Shown piece after piece: positions 22,172 through 32,406 of a stretch of 64,000 nt of DNA (position 1 is the stretch's first letter; each line of letters starts with the position of its first letter). The DNA comes from Clavaria fumosa (lineage: Eukaryota; Basidiomycota; Agaricomycetes; Agaricales; Clavariaceae): assembly GCA_951802425.1 (NCBI GenBank), contig OX637797.1:1364001-1428000 (forward strand). Direction: 5' to 3'. The notes below the pieces were generated by a model. The model was given only the letters and a program-made list of their open reading frames with translations, did no database searches and had not been told where the DNA came from. The translations under genes were made by a program, and so were the position numbers.

Positions 22172-23455
22172 TCAGCGGGCAACCGACGCCCCGTAGAAAG
22201 AATCGATCGATTGTTGGTATGAGTCCCGCATAGCGGGGTCGCTATACGCGGAGGGAGGAGCGTTGCTCCCTTGTTGAATAATGGCAGCGCTGGGCTGCCC
22301 TTGCGTCGTATGTCCAGCGGCAGCCTGTCCCTGATCGACATCGTACACAGCCTGACCAGGAAGACCGTAGGCCACCTGGGTATTGTATAGTTCCCCGGGA
22401 TCGGCATATGCTGTATCAGGTGGGTATCCATAATCATGTGCTATATAAGATGGGCCTTGTTCCGCGTAGTCATCCATTGGTTGGGTTGAAGCATAGGCGT
22501 TAGGATTGGCAGGCGGTATAGGCCCACTCCCGAAATGGATTTGCCGATCTGGATATGCGTCCATCGCAGCCTGAGTGGTGACGTTGAGGGTGCTGACGTT
22601 GTCGTCCAGCGGAGGTTCCCGGTACTTCTCAAAGAAGTCATCGTAGTCGTTCATCCTCTTGCGGCGCCGCATGAAGTATGTCACGGCTACAAAGATGAGC
22701 CCGACACCGACTAGGCCAACTATACTGAAGACACCCGCCACGGCCCCTTTGTTACTAAGGAAACTAAAACGCCAAGGTCAGACGCGATCTAAACGAGGTA
22801 TAATGAAACATACCTGGAGGAGCCTGGAGCATTCGGGGCGTCAGTAGGAGTATTGTTAGCTCTTAAATCAGTTGCAGTCGCTGTCACGACGATGACAGTC
22901 CGGGAGGAGGCACGAGTGGTAGGAGTAAACGCAGGCACGAAAGGCGTGGCGGCAATGCTGGCGGTGGAGGATGATGAACTGAATGTGACGAGTGAGCAAC
23001 AAATGGTTGTCTCTTAACTGACATACGCACGTGGTGCTCGTGGTTGGGCTTGTGGTTGAGCTTGTGGTTGAGGTTGGACTTGTACTAGAAGTTGTGCTCA
23101 CGAGCGTGTCCGTTGTCGATGCGGTACTCGTGCTTGCACTTGAAGCGACCGTAGTTGTCGAGGATGAGGTCGTGACGGGTGTAATCGAAGACGTCACGGA
23201 CGGACTAGTGGCAGTTGTAGTGGTAGTAGTGGAAGTTGTAGCTTCAGTGGTGGTGGTAGGAGGAGGAGCGCGCGGAGAGTTGAGCGCAGAGGAGGTCGTT
23301 GAATGTGGCAAAAAAACAACGTCAGGAAGACCCCTTCGGAAGCGAAGACTGGGGCCAGGCGAGGCAGTGGAGGTCAGAATGATGTTAAAAGACAGACAAA
23401 GAAGGACGAATGACGAAAGGAGCATGGCAATAGTGCGGCTGGTCACGGCAGGCAT
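22172..23455 (-). CDS. Ser/Thr-rich single-pass membrane protein (signalling-mucin or wall-sensor like)
   Basis: Predicted type I membrane protein. It has a signal peptide from ATG 23455 (MPAVTSRTIAMLLSSFVLLC), a long extracellular Thr/Ser-rich domain of TTT, STT and SST runs (heavily O-glycosylatable), one membrane helix (VFSIVGLVGVGLIFVAVTYF) followed by the stop-transfer MRRRKR, and a Tyr/Gly/Pro/Gln-rich cytoplasmic tail ending at 22172. Exons are about 23455-23028, 22979-22814 and 22763-22172. The architecture resembles fungal cell-wall stress sensors and signalling mucins (Mid2/Wsc/Msb2 style), but there is no WSC cysteine domain, so the exact family is not assigned. Confidence 0.75.
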
Positions 23456-23653
23456 TTTTACAGCGTCGGCGCAAGAAACGCGACCGTCGACGTCGAGTCG
23501 AGAGCTCGACAAGCCAGAGGACGGGAGGACGGGAGGACGGAAGCGATGAAGGAAGGAACGGAAGGACAGAAGAGTCTGAGAGTGTGAGGATGCGAAACGA
23601 ACTGTTGCTGGCAACGGGTTTACATTACGTAACCAGACGCTGACATGCCAGTA

Positions 23654-24801
23654 TTATGTACCTACGAACGGCTTCAAGCCTACCCAGGCCGCGTACGGAA
23701 TTTCTATCATTCCTCCAAGTCTCCAAATCTTCCACCCGGCATGGAGCCACTTTTCGAGGAACTCCCGCAAGACATCTGCTGATCTCAGTTCGACGATCAC
23801 TAACACAGGAGCACTGCCCGCCACATGCTCCATCGTAGAAAGCAGTGAAGGGAAAAGAAACGGGTTGTAAATACAGTCTACGACCAGTATGAGGTCGTAG
23901 GAGTCTGCGGGTTCAGGTAAGGGGAAGACTCGGTGCCGGGTAGTACCATTTGAGGAATGTAAGAGGGTCCAATCGAGTGCAGCAACTGTGACGTTTGATG
24001 CGCGGGCTTTTCCATTATTAGTCAAGTTTAGCGCAAGGTTCTTGTGTATAAGCGGGACAAGGTCTGGAACGTCCGTCACCGTGTACAGTCGCACAAGAGG
24101 GGACAGCGCGATGCTCAGGAAGCCCGTGCCAGCCCTACAAACCGTCGGTCGAATGAATATTATCAAAAGGCATGATCGTGAGGAAGGGAACGGACCCCAG
24201 TTCCAGGACATGCGCTTCCTGGAAATTTGATGCGACGAACAACGAATCTGAACACTGAGAAGGACACCGTTTCAGGACGAGCCGAGCAAATTCTGCGCTA
24301 GTCACGTAAGGAGCGTTAGCATAGAGGTTGCGAAGGACCAAGATTGATCTATTCACCTTGCCTTCCAGAGCACGCTTCCAGTGTCCCCCCTCCTTGTACG
24401 CAAAGCAGTTTTATCTTGGGCCAGTATCACCTCCACTGACTTGGACAATGTATGAACTTCCCGCCGCTTCTTTGCTTTAGCTTTTTTAGAGTGGACGGTA
24501 CACTTTGCGTTGAGCGAAGGCAATTCGAGCGTAAGTGCGAGTGTATCTACACGAGAATCGACGTGACCGAGACCGTGGAGTTCATACGGACAAGTAATTG
24601 AGTAATTTTGTAGGCTGGTGTATAGCAAGAAGATCTAGACCAAGAAAATGTTTGGGGTGTCTCGGGACGGTGAATGGTCATGCGAGCTTGTACCTCTTCA
24701 TCAGCGTCAATCACCGCCTCCGAAATTTGTGATAACTGGAATAGTCCTAACGAGCCTCTCGCATAAGTCGGGATGATGGAGGTGTCCATTCTCTGGGCCA
24801 T
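23654..24801 (-). CDS. Lysine methyltransferase-like protein (Methyltransf_16 / METTL21 family)
   Basis: A Rossmann-fold SAM-dependent methyltransferase. The SAM-binding motif is split by an intron (HVLELG, then GTGFLSIALSPLVRLYTVTD). The family's catalytic-pocket motif appears as VVDCIYNPFLFPSLL, and GSVLWKA precedes the core. The start is ATG 24801 (MAQRMDTSIIPTYARGSL) and the stop is TAA 23654. At least four exons. Relatives modify translation elongation factors or chaperones; the substrate here cannot be told from sequence. Confidence 0.8.
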
Positions 24802-25654
24802 GGCTTACCGATGATTGGCGGTTGCTACTTCATCACGTGCACTTTTTTTGCATTTACATGTACGTGACGTGAGCTGCTATTTGTTGTACGGGGTGGAGAT
24901 ATGCGGGAATAGTATACAGTAAGATCTTCTAGTGCGGCTGCTGTTCAGGTCTAGGGCCACGTGCACTCTGCTGAGCCCCTGACAACTCCCATCTCGCGCT
25001 TTCCAACGAGCAGAGTTGGCGCCCTCACTTCTGTTGTACGCTGACTCATGAGAATGCGGTGGCTGGAAGGAGTTGCGTCTGTCCCTGCTTGATTGAAGGG
25101 CATGTCGGTGATCCGGCAATATAGTACCTGTACATGTGAGTTAGACCTTGTATCAAGTCTGCCGCGTGTCCGTCAGTGCCGTTGTTCTTCACTCTTTCTA
25201 AGTACATCGTGCAAGCTGAGTCTTCTAAGCGTACGAAGCAACAAAGCTTTAGATGTTTCAAAACCTCGAAACCACCCCGACGGCATGCACGATCAGCGGG
25301 TCACACAGCCTGGGAATCGAGCCATGATATCGGGAGTTTTCGTGCTCGAGTGTTGATTGATCTGCTCCGCTGCAATGTATCGACAAGAATGGGCATTGTT
25401 TGATGCAATGGCCGTGTTTTTGCCATCTGACTTTTGGCGCATCATTTGTGTCTCAAGACCTAGATCCCTGGGCTGATGCAAAGGTATGATTATCTTATGA
25501 CTTATTCACAGTCGTGATATCGGATCGTTTCCCATCAGGTGTGGCCACATCAAGAGACTTACCTGAAGGGCCAAATAATGCTTCTGCGACATCACGCCTG
25601 TTCCTTGGCGTATAAATACGGGATCTGTTGCCCATCGCGCCTTTAGTGGCCATC
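24802..25654. other. Intergenic region between divergent genes
   Basis: About 850 bases between the methyltransferase start and the DUF6534 start. Only short, overlapping, domain-less ORFs. A T-rich tract sits at 24841-24860. No supported gene. Confidence 0.5.
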
Positions 25655-27664
25655 ATGTTTGTCACCCGCGCTGCAGCAGCGGCTCCTGCTGTTCCAATTC
25701 CGAAGCTCGATGGCTCTGTCGGAGTGGATTTCATCGCTCTCATCATGATCGCTGTGTAAGTCTTCTCTTCTACTGCCACGCAGAATATCAATGAACCGAC
25801 GCACCTCGATCGTTCAGGCTGTTTGGCGTCACCAATGTGCAGGCTTTTCTTTACTTCTCGATGGCCCAGAAGGATAGGACCATACTCCGATATACTGTCA
25901 GTATATTTACAATTCTCTTCGAAAGATTTGACTTACCATGTTAGAAATTCATAGATCGGCTTCTTATGGTGAGGTCGAAACGCTTCACTTCGTTGACCCG
26001 CTATCCTTAACATGATCTTCAGGATACTAGATGCCTTTCACCTTGCCATCTTGACTCACCGGATGTACTTCACAGTGGTCTCGCATTTTGGCGACATCGC
26101 CACTCTGCTGCCTCCGTATTTCGGGATAGTATCCGATTGGCAAGTTGACCTACTGGGAATTCCTGTTGATCCGCTCTCAAGCGACATTCCTTGTTTTCTT
26201 TAGGAGTTTTTCAGTAAGCTGCATATCCTTTTACCCTTTAGCAATACATAAATCAGATTTCCTTGGCATAGCTATGGTGTATCACCTCTGTGAGTATCCT
26301 GAATCCTTACTCGTGCGGCCCAAGTCAACGTTTTGCTCGTCAAACTTTTATGTTCCAGGTCGTTAGCGATACCCTTGTCAGAATGTCAGTCACATTTATA
26401 ACGTCTCTAAACGGCCGCTCACAGACCTTTGAAGTGTGTTCGCTTCGAGGACATACAGATGTGAGTATTGCATCGCACCAGCGTTATTGACCAATCTCAA
26501 CTACGCATTACAGTCAGCAAGGGTAACAAAGTCTTGCTCGCTGCACTCGTATGCTTTCATTTCCCTATTGTTCTTGCGCTAGCCGATCGTAATCCCTATA
26601 GATAATCAGCATCGTGGTTGTGCTTGGTGTGTTTCTTTCGATTCCTTGCTAAGCATCTTTCTAACGTGTGATGTCTAGCTTTCGGAATCGGTCCGCCATA
26701 TCGTTCATGATACTCTAAAATGGTCTAACAGTTTAGATCAGCATTTCCTATTGACTCAGTGTAATTATTGTCCTGCTCTCTTTTCTTAATCACGACCTAC
26801 GGCTGAGGGGCAAATGGCATTAGGCTTAAAATCGCTGCAGCAGTCAAGCTTCTCGAGGCCGGCAAACCTTTCACTATTCCTAGATACTCTGTGCGCCATT
26901 GAGGTTCTTCAGAGCTCATCTCGACTCGCTGACTATGTCCAAAGTGGAGTCTCTTAGGGTATCTCATAACGATCGTGCTCTCCGACGGTTTAATTTCAAT
27001 CTCACTGTGCGTCCTACTTTGGAGAAGCCGCACTGGAATCAAGAAGTTAGGCGCTCCGATATACTTTCCTGTGTCAATGCATTGATAAATGGATTTGCAT
27101 ACAGAACGGATTCAACCTTGCGAGTGCTAATGCTGTACAGCATCAACACAGGGCTGCTCACAAGCTTCTTCGCGACAATGGCGTTCCTCCTTGTAACGAT
27201 TCCTCGTCGCTGCTTTGAGATGCCCTTGCACTTACATCCTCCGTTTTGAAGTTCGTTACCTTGTGGCCTTACAGCTACGCTTATGCCTTCTTCTACGCAT
27301 TGTTGCCTAAGTGTGCGTACGGCACTGCAACCTCTGTTTCAAAGACGATTAAACGATGCTTCTGCAGTGTACTTCAATGCCCTGTTGGCGAACTTAAATG
27401 CGCGACACGGCCTACACAGCCAGAACGCCACCGCTCTTTCATTTTCTCTTGGAAGCTCGAGCCGAGATATGGCTTTCAGAAAAGGCCAGTCCTCCGCTTC
27501 AGACCTCGGCAAGCGGGCAGACCCAAACCAGGTCCGTAGAAGTAGCCTTGCACGTTACTCGAGCTGAATCCACGTGCGGTTCTGCACTCCAGATTACAAT
27601 TAACGTTGAGACGGTCATCGAAGGCAATATGGGTTCCAACGCCAGTTGGGAGCCCAGAATTTAG
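25655..27664 (+). CDS. DUF6534-type multi-pass membrane protein
   Basis: Members of this Agaricomycete-expanded family are integral membrane proteins of unknown function. Recognisable parts are LDGSVGVDFIALIMIAV, then LFGVTNVQAFLYFSMAQKD, WILDAFHLAILTHRMYFTV, VSKGNKVLLAAL, VLMLYSINTGLLTSFFATM and VYFNALLANLNARHGL. The start is ATG 25655, and exon ends are clear at 25755, 25818-25896, 25955-25968 (a 14-base microexon) and 26023 onward. A final exon gives the C-terminus ending WEPRI at 27664. The part between about 26150 and 26500 is hard to splice convincingly, so a defect there is possible. Confidence 0.65.
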
Positions 27665-28156
27665 GTGGTCAAGGGTCAGCGGAAGCTATTGATGCAAGCA
27701 CCGTCGTTTTATTTATACGTATTTGACTTGGTCCTGTAAAGTTGTCGAATGGATACTTCAATGTCCTCTATCTGCAGTACCATGCAACTCCATAGTTGAG
27801 AGTATTTATTGAGACTTGACATCTGTTTCTGGACAAAGAGGGGTGATAGAGGGTTGGTGCCCTAGTCTTAAAGTTGCAGCAATCTGGCTGATCATGACAT
27901 GTACAAAGGTGTGGCAAGAAGTTTTTTGGAGAATACTTCTAAATATATATATATATATTTTTTCAGATACAAGTGTGAATTTACATTTGTTCATTCACTG
28001 TGTTCTAAATAATTTTTTCACCAGTGACAACACTGCACAATTGTGGACAAGCAAACTCATCTGGCTGAAACAAATTCATTAGCATCTATACTACAATTTA
28101 ACATTGATCAGGTGACACAAGACAAAAGCATGTGATACAAAGACAAACTGCAAACC
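27665..28156. other. AT-rich intergenic region
   Basis: About 490 bases with an (AT)n run near 27941-27960. It ends in the target site AAACC (28152-28156) of element 2. No gene is seen. Confidence 0.5.
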
Positions 28157-28459
28157 TGTCAGACTTAGTCTCACGGTTCACACAACTTAACATAAGGTCG
28201 ATGATGACGATACTAACATAAGGGGAAAAGGGTACAAGTAAGAAAACGACGGGTATATATAGCGAACAGTTCGGGAGTTGCCGGCATTCCCACGCTCGGA
28301 CCCCGTGCGTCACGTGATGCGTCCAGGCCCGGATCACGTGATTTCCCATTATGTAATCCACCACCCATTTAGGTCACGTGACTCGTCCGCAAACTTCCCG
28401 CAACTCTTTTGCAATCCTTCCTTGGCCTTTTCGACCTGCTTATGTAAGCGATCCTGACA
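28157..28459 (-). repeat. 3' LTR of element 2
   Basis: 303 bp, TGTCAGAC...CCTGACA. It differs from 41088-41391 mostly at CpG positions (for example CACGG/CACAG, GTGCGTC/GTGCATC, GTCCGC/GTCTGC). Confidence 0.93.
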
Positions 28460-28470
28460 TCACCCCCCTC

Positions 28471-29101
28471 TTAAGGCTGGGCGTCTCGACCTGCCAACTT
28501 CACCTTGTCAGGGTATTGCTGGAAGAAGTCCCAGAGCAACAGTGCAACGTTAGTGAGGTTGCAACGAGGTTCCCAGGTGTTCTCCTCTGCAGGGTATCCT
28601 AACCACTTCACCAAATACTTCACTCCCCATCCAACCTTCTTGGCATCAAGAATTTCCTCCACCTCATACTCCAAGTGGTCGTCGTCAATTGTGGGGGGTG
28701 GGGGTGGAGGCAAGTTCTGGGAAGGGAAAGAGGGAGCAATATATGGGGTGAGTAGCAACTCATTGAAAACCTGGTGAATGCGCCATGCTTGGGGGAGCTT
28801 GAGTTGGTATGCTGCTGGTCCAACCTTCTCTTCGATAGTGAAGGGTCCAGCCCGCTTGTTGTCAAGCTTCTTAGATGGTCGATCCATTTTCAGGTTCCGG
28901 GTATCCAGCCAGACTAAGTCCCCCTTTGAGTATTCACGACTCGGGCGCTTTCCTTTATCATAGCTAGCCTTCATCGCATCTGCCACCTTCCCCATTGCAT
29001 CCCTGGCTGCTCTTCAGGATTCCGTGAGCTTGGCCATCCACTTGTCTGCTGCAGGGTTCACTTCAGAAGGCGGCCGGATACCACCATTCCAAGGGTGCCG
29101 G
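28471..29101 (-). pseudogene. pol: Element 2 pol, C-terminal part (integrase tail and chromodomain)
   Basis: Reading from the element 3 junction at 29101 down to the stop at 28471: the SREYSKGDLVWLDTRNL integrase C-terminal domain, WRIHQVFNELLLTPY, and a chromodomain VKYLVKWLGYPAEENTWEP. A TGA near 29010 interrupts it (TES-stop-RAARDAMGK). Across the element 3 insertion the frame is continuous with the protease fragment (…DGKIR then HPWNGG…), which indicates an older in-frame internal deletion. Confidence 0.85.
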
Positions 29102-30019
29102 TGTAAGGACCATATGCGATCTAAACACGGAAACATGACAGATACCGACTATCCGGATGTTTTGCGATCCAAAGAAATTACGTGCGATACGAACCGATAA
29201 CGATCCGACACCGTCCGATAACGACCGATAGTATCCGATACATGTCCGATGTCGGACACTTCGGTCTTCAATCCCCCGTGACGATCACAGCCCACCGCTC
29301 TCACACACCGCCCACGCCTCTCTATTTCACCTCTCCAGCACGGTCAGCGCTCGACATACACACTATTCCATTCCCATTCCTTTATTTCATATACCATGCT
29401 GTAAATTTCATATTATGATCCCTTTCAACCATTCAATCGTTTAAACGTTTCAAACCCTTTGCAGTACCTTGTCCATTGTTCTTAGTACCCCTTTGCTGTA
29501 CCAGCCCCACTTTCCTTCAGTTTATGAGCGGTCCGGACATTTGCTAGTTATCGGACATTTCATTCCTCCGAGCTACTCATTTCCCTTGTGATATAACTCC
29601 TTCATGTAACCCTTCACGCGACATGGCGCTGTTCCATGTGTTTTCCGGACATTTCCGTACATTCCAATTTGCTGTACTTACAGAACTGTACTTAAGTACA
29701 CTCCGGACCTCTCTGAAATACAGCTTTCTGAACCCCTTCTCTCTGTTAGAAACCTCACCTAAGCTCACCCGTCGTCGCAACCTTCGATCCGCTGGCCTCC
29801 GTCGTTGCCGGCCCTTCGTCTTATCGCACCATCCTTATCGGATTTTATCGGACACATAGCAGAATATCCCGGACACCGTATATTTCTATTTCTCACACAT
29901 TTTGAATTCATACTCCACATCCTCAAGGGTGTTTGGTGAATCTCTAACGCCTTACAGGAACCCCTGAAGGACTTGACTGTAATCAAGCAGTTGCAGCAAG
30001 AACCGTAATACCCACTACA
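29102..30019 (+). repeat. 5' LTR of element 3
   Basis: 918 bp from TGTAAGGACC to CCCACTACA. Identical by eye to the 3' LTR apart from a T-run length difference (CAGCTTTCTG against CAGCTTTTCTG). Confidence 0.95.
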
Positions 30020-30023
30020 ATTC

Positions 30024-30041
30024 TGGAGCCCACCGCGAGGG
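30024..30041 (+). other. Probable tRNA primer binding site of element 3
   Basis: Four bases after the 5' LTR the sequence reads TGGAGCCCACCGCG, beginning with the TGG that pairs with a tRNA CCA end. I could not assign the tRNA. This contrasts with the self-priming sites of elements 1 and 2. Confidence 0.55.
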
Positions 30042-30408
30042 GTTCAACAAGACGTCTTCACTACCACCCTCAAGGATTCCCAGAGGCTCATCCGCTCCTC
30101 AGCCTCGACGCTCCGAACGCCTGAGAAGTCGAAACCCGAATCCGATCACAGAACCACCGCCCTCCGAACCCCCCGGAGAAGTAATTGAAACTTCCCACCT
30201 TCTTCCATCGGACATTCCCAGTATCTCATCCATTGTCTACTCCCACACGAGTTTCACCACTCCGGATCCCTCACTACCACAGACCTTCGAACAACCACAC
30301 TCACCACTTACACCACTTCCCCTTGAACCAGACATCCTTCATTTCCCGCCCGAAACACCTCAGAATTCACCAGACGAAGTTCACTCACCGCCCCACGCAC
30401 CAATACAA

Positions 30409-32406
30409 ATGGCCAACCAACCGAGATATCCGCTCCGTGGCGCCCACGGGGCCCCTGCCTTTGACGGAGTACCGACACACCTCAACCGGTACTTCGAGGA
30501 CATCGACATCGTGCTCACCGGCGTCAACCCGGACGTTCCAGAACCCGATTTAATTCGGTACGCCAAGCACTATCTCGACACCGATACGTGTCTCCTCTGG
30601 GAGACTCTTTCACCTGACCCGGACCCGGTATGGACGTGGGATACCTTCAAAGCGGCCGTCCGACGACTTTATCCAGGATCTGATGGAGGTCGCTTATTTT
30701 CCGTCGCCGACCTGGACCGTTTCATATCGGACTCGGCCCAAAAGGGAGTTTACACGCGCGCAGAACACGGAGAATACTATCGGGACTTTCTCCGGATCAC
30801 CTCGCACTTGATCACATCACAGCGTATGTCCACAAATGACAGGAACCGACTTTACATCCTCGGATTTGGGGATCATACAAGGCGTCGGATCGAAAGCCGA
30901 CTCGCTATCATACTACCAAACCACCATCCGGAGGATCCTTACCCCATGAATGAAGTACATGGTGCAGCCGAATTTCTTCTCTCCTCGACGTCCCCCCACT
31001 CTGCGACAACCGATCAACTTTCCGGACCCGTCCATCTCGCATCTTCAGCCCCCGGGAGAGAAACGAAACCGGTAGTCAAGAAGGAAGAATTTGATATGTC
31101 CGCAGCCTGGGCAACATTCGCTTCCACAATGGCTCGCCTGGAATCGATTTTGACAGCCCAATCTCTCGAACCGGCAAGACACTCCGCTCCCCGGACAACG
31201 AACTCTCCCGCAGGCCGGACGTGTAATTTCTGTTCGGAAATAGGTCATTTTGTTAGTGCCTGTCCGAAGGCCCTCGAATACATTAAGTCCGGCAAATGTA
31301 TACGGAACACAGAAGGCAGGATTTGTCTCCCCTCCGGACGATATTTGCCAGGCACTATCTCAGGGAACAACCTATCCGAGCGCTTCGACAAGTACTACGC
31401 TACATACCAATCCCAGAACACGCAACCGGCGACAACCGCGGTATTTGAAGCACAGCCGATCGGACAATCCGCTCACCCCCCGGACATGGAAGACGATTCG
31501 GACGAGGAAGATGACGAGAATACCGTGTTGGAAAACATGGTCCGCACCTTTGCAAACGATGTCGCGAAGAAAGTAGACAAGGGCAAAAGGAAAGCACCCA
31601 CACCCAGGAATACCGATCCTCAGCCATCTAGGTTATCGCCCCCACCCGCCGTTGTTATTACGCCGCCTCAGGTCACTCGTCCATCAAAGCCGGAGAAAAT
31701 CGAACGACCCGACGTCCAGTACCATTACCAAGCTCCGATCGAAAATCCGGTAACCGTTCAACAAGTATTCGATCGCGCACTCGACATGCCAGTCCGCGTC
31801 ACACCTCGCGAACTACTCGCCATTTCCGGAGACATCCGCAAAAAGATGAAGGATGTGGTTACCGCTCGTCGCGTTCCGGTCACCGCGTCCGTCGTACAGG
31901 ATACGCTCTATACAAACATTACGGTCCCGGACACCTCCGATCTTGTTGTCGCCGTCGACGCTGCTCCGCTCCGCATCGTAGAAGGGATATTGGACAACCG
32001 GATCGCCGCGGAGTGCCTGCTCGACCAAGGCAGCTCAATCGTGGCAATGCGAAGAGACGTTTGGGAGAAACTCGGCAACCCACTACACTCCGAGAACGTT
32101 ATTCACATGGAATCCTCTCATGGCACCATCGCTCCGACCCTCGGACTCATCAAGAATTTCCCCCTACAGATCGGTCCGTGCACATTCCATGTTCAAATGC
32201 AAGTAGCAGACACGTTGCCCTGCAAGGTTCTTGTCGGACGACCGTTTTTCATGTTAACCGGTTCCCAAACGATTGACCATCCCCACGGGGCCCAGGACCT
32301 TATTCTCAACGATCCAAACACCGGAGAAAGAATCATAGTGCCAACGAAGGAGCGAATCCCGATCCGCAAATCCTTGAAGAACAAGAAACCGCATCCGGAT
32401 TTTTGA
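30409..32406 (+). CDS. gag: Element 3 gag and retropepsin-like protease
   Basis: 665 aa, uninterrupted. It has a capsid-like N-terminal half, a CCHC zinc knuckle CNFCSEIGHFVSAC (about residues 270-283) that binds RNA, a charged linker, and a C-terminal retropepsin-like domain with LLDQGSSIVAM where typical retroviral proteases have D-T/S-G, followed by VLVGRPFFML. The first ATG is 30409, although the frame is open upstream into the leader without another ATG. Ends at TGA 32404-32406, overlapping pol in the -1 frame. Confidence 0.9.
   Translation: MANQPRYPLRGAHGAPAFDGVPTHLNRYFEDIDIVLTGVNPDVPEPDLIRYAKHYLDTDTCLLWETLSPDPDPVWTWDTFKAAVRRLYPGSDGGRLFSVADLDRFISDSAQKGVYTRAEHGEYYRDFLRITSHLITSQRMSTNDRNRLYILGFGDHTRRRIESRLAIILPNHHPEDPYPMNEVHGAAEFLLSSTSPHSATTDQLSGPVHLASSAPGRETKPVVKKEEFDMSAAWATFASTMARLESILTAQSLEPARHSAPRTTNSPAGRTCNFCSEIGHFVSACPKALEYIKSGKCIRNTEGRICLPSGRYLPGTISGNNLSERFDKYYATYQSQNTQPATTAVFEAQPIGQSAHPPDMEDDSDEEDDENTVLENMVRTFANDVAKKVDKGKRKAPTPRNTDPQPSRLSPPPAVVITPPQVTRPSKPEKIERPDVQYHYQAPIENPVTVQQVFDRALDMPVRVTPRELLAISGDIRKKMKDVVTARRVPVTASVVQDTLYTNITVPDTSDLVVAVDAAPLRIVEGILDNRIAAECLLDQGSSIVAMRRDVWEKLGNPLHSENVIHMESSHGTIAPTLGLIKNFPLQIGPCTFHVQMQVADTLPCKVLVGRPFFMLTGSQTIDHPHGAQDLILNDPNTGERIIVPTKERIPIRKSLKNKKPHPDF
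32397..32403 (+). promoter_or_regulatory. Candidate -1 frameshift heptamer GGATTTT
   Basis: The gag frame reads CCG GAT TTT TGA, so the heptamer is G-GAT-TTT with the stop codon directly after. Slipping one base back gives GGA TTT TTG AGA, which is the pol frame. GGAUUUU is an accepted slippery heptamer (dianthoviruses use it). Function here is inferred. Confidence 0.7.

Noticed and set aside
23031..23549. Val-rich 172-codon plus-strand ORF
   Set aside because: It is the complement of Thr/Ser repeats in the mucin-like gene; the composition is an artefact.
30024..30045. Naming the priming tRNA for element 3
   Set aside because: Extending the match does not fit a standard acceptor plus T-arm layout, so only the TGG-type site is reported.
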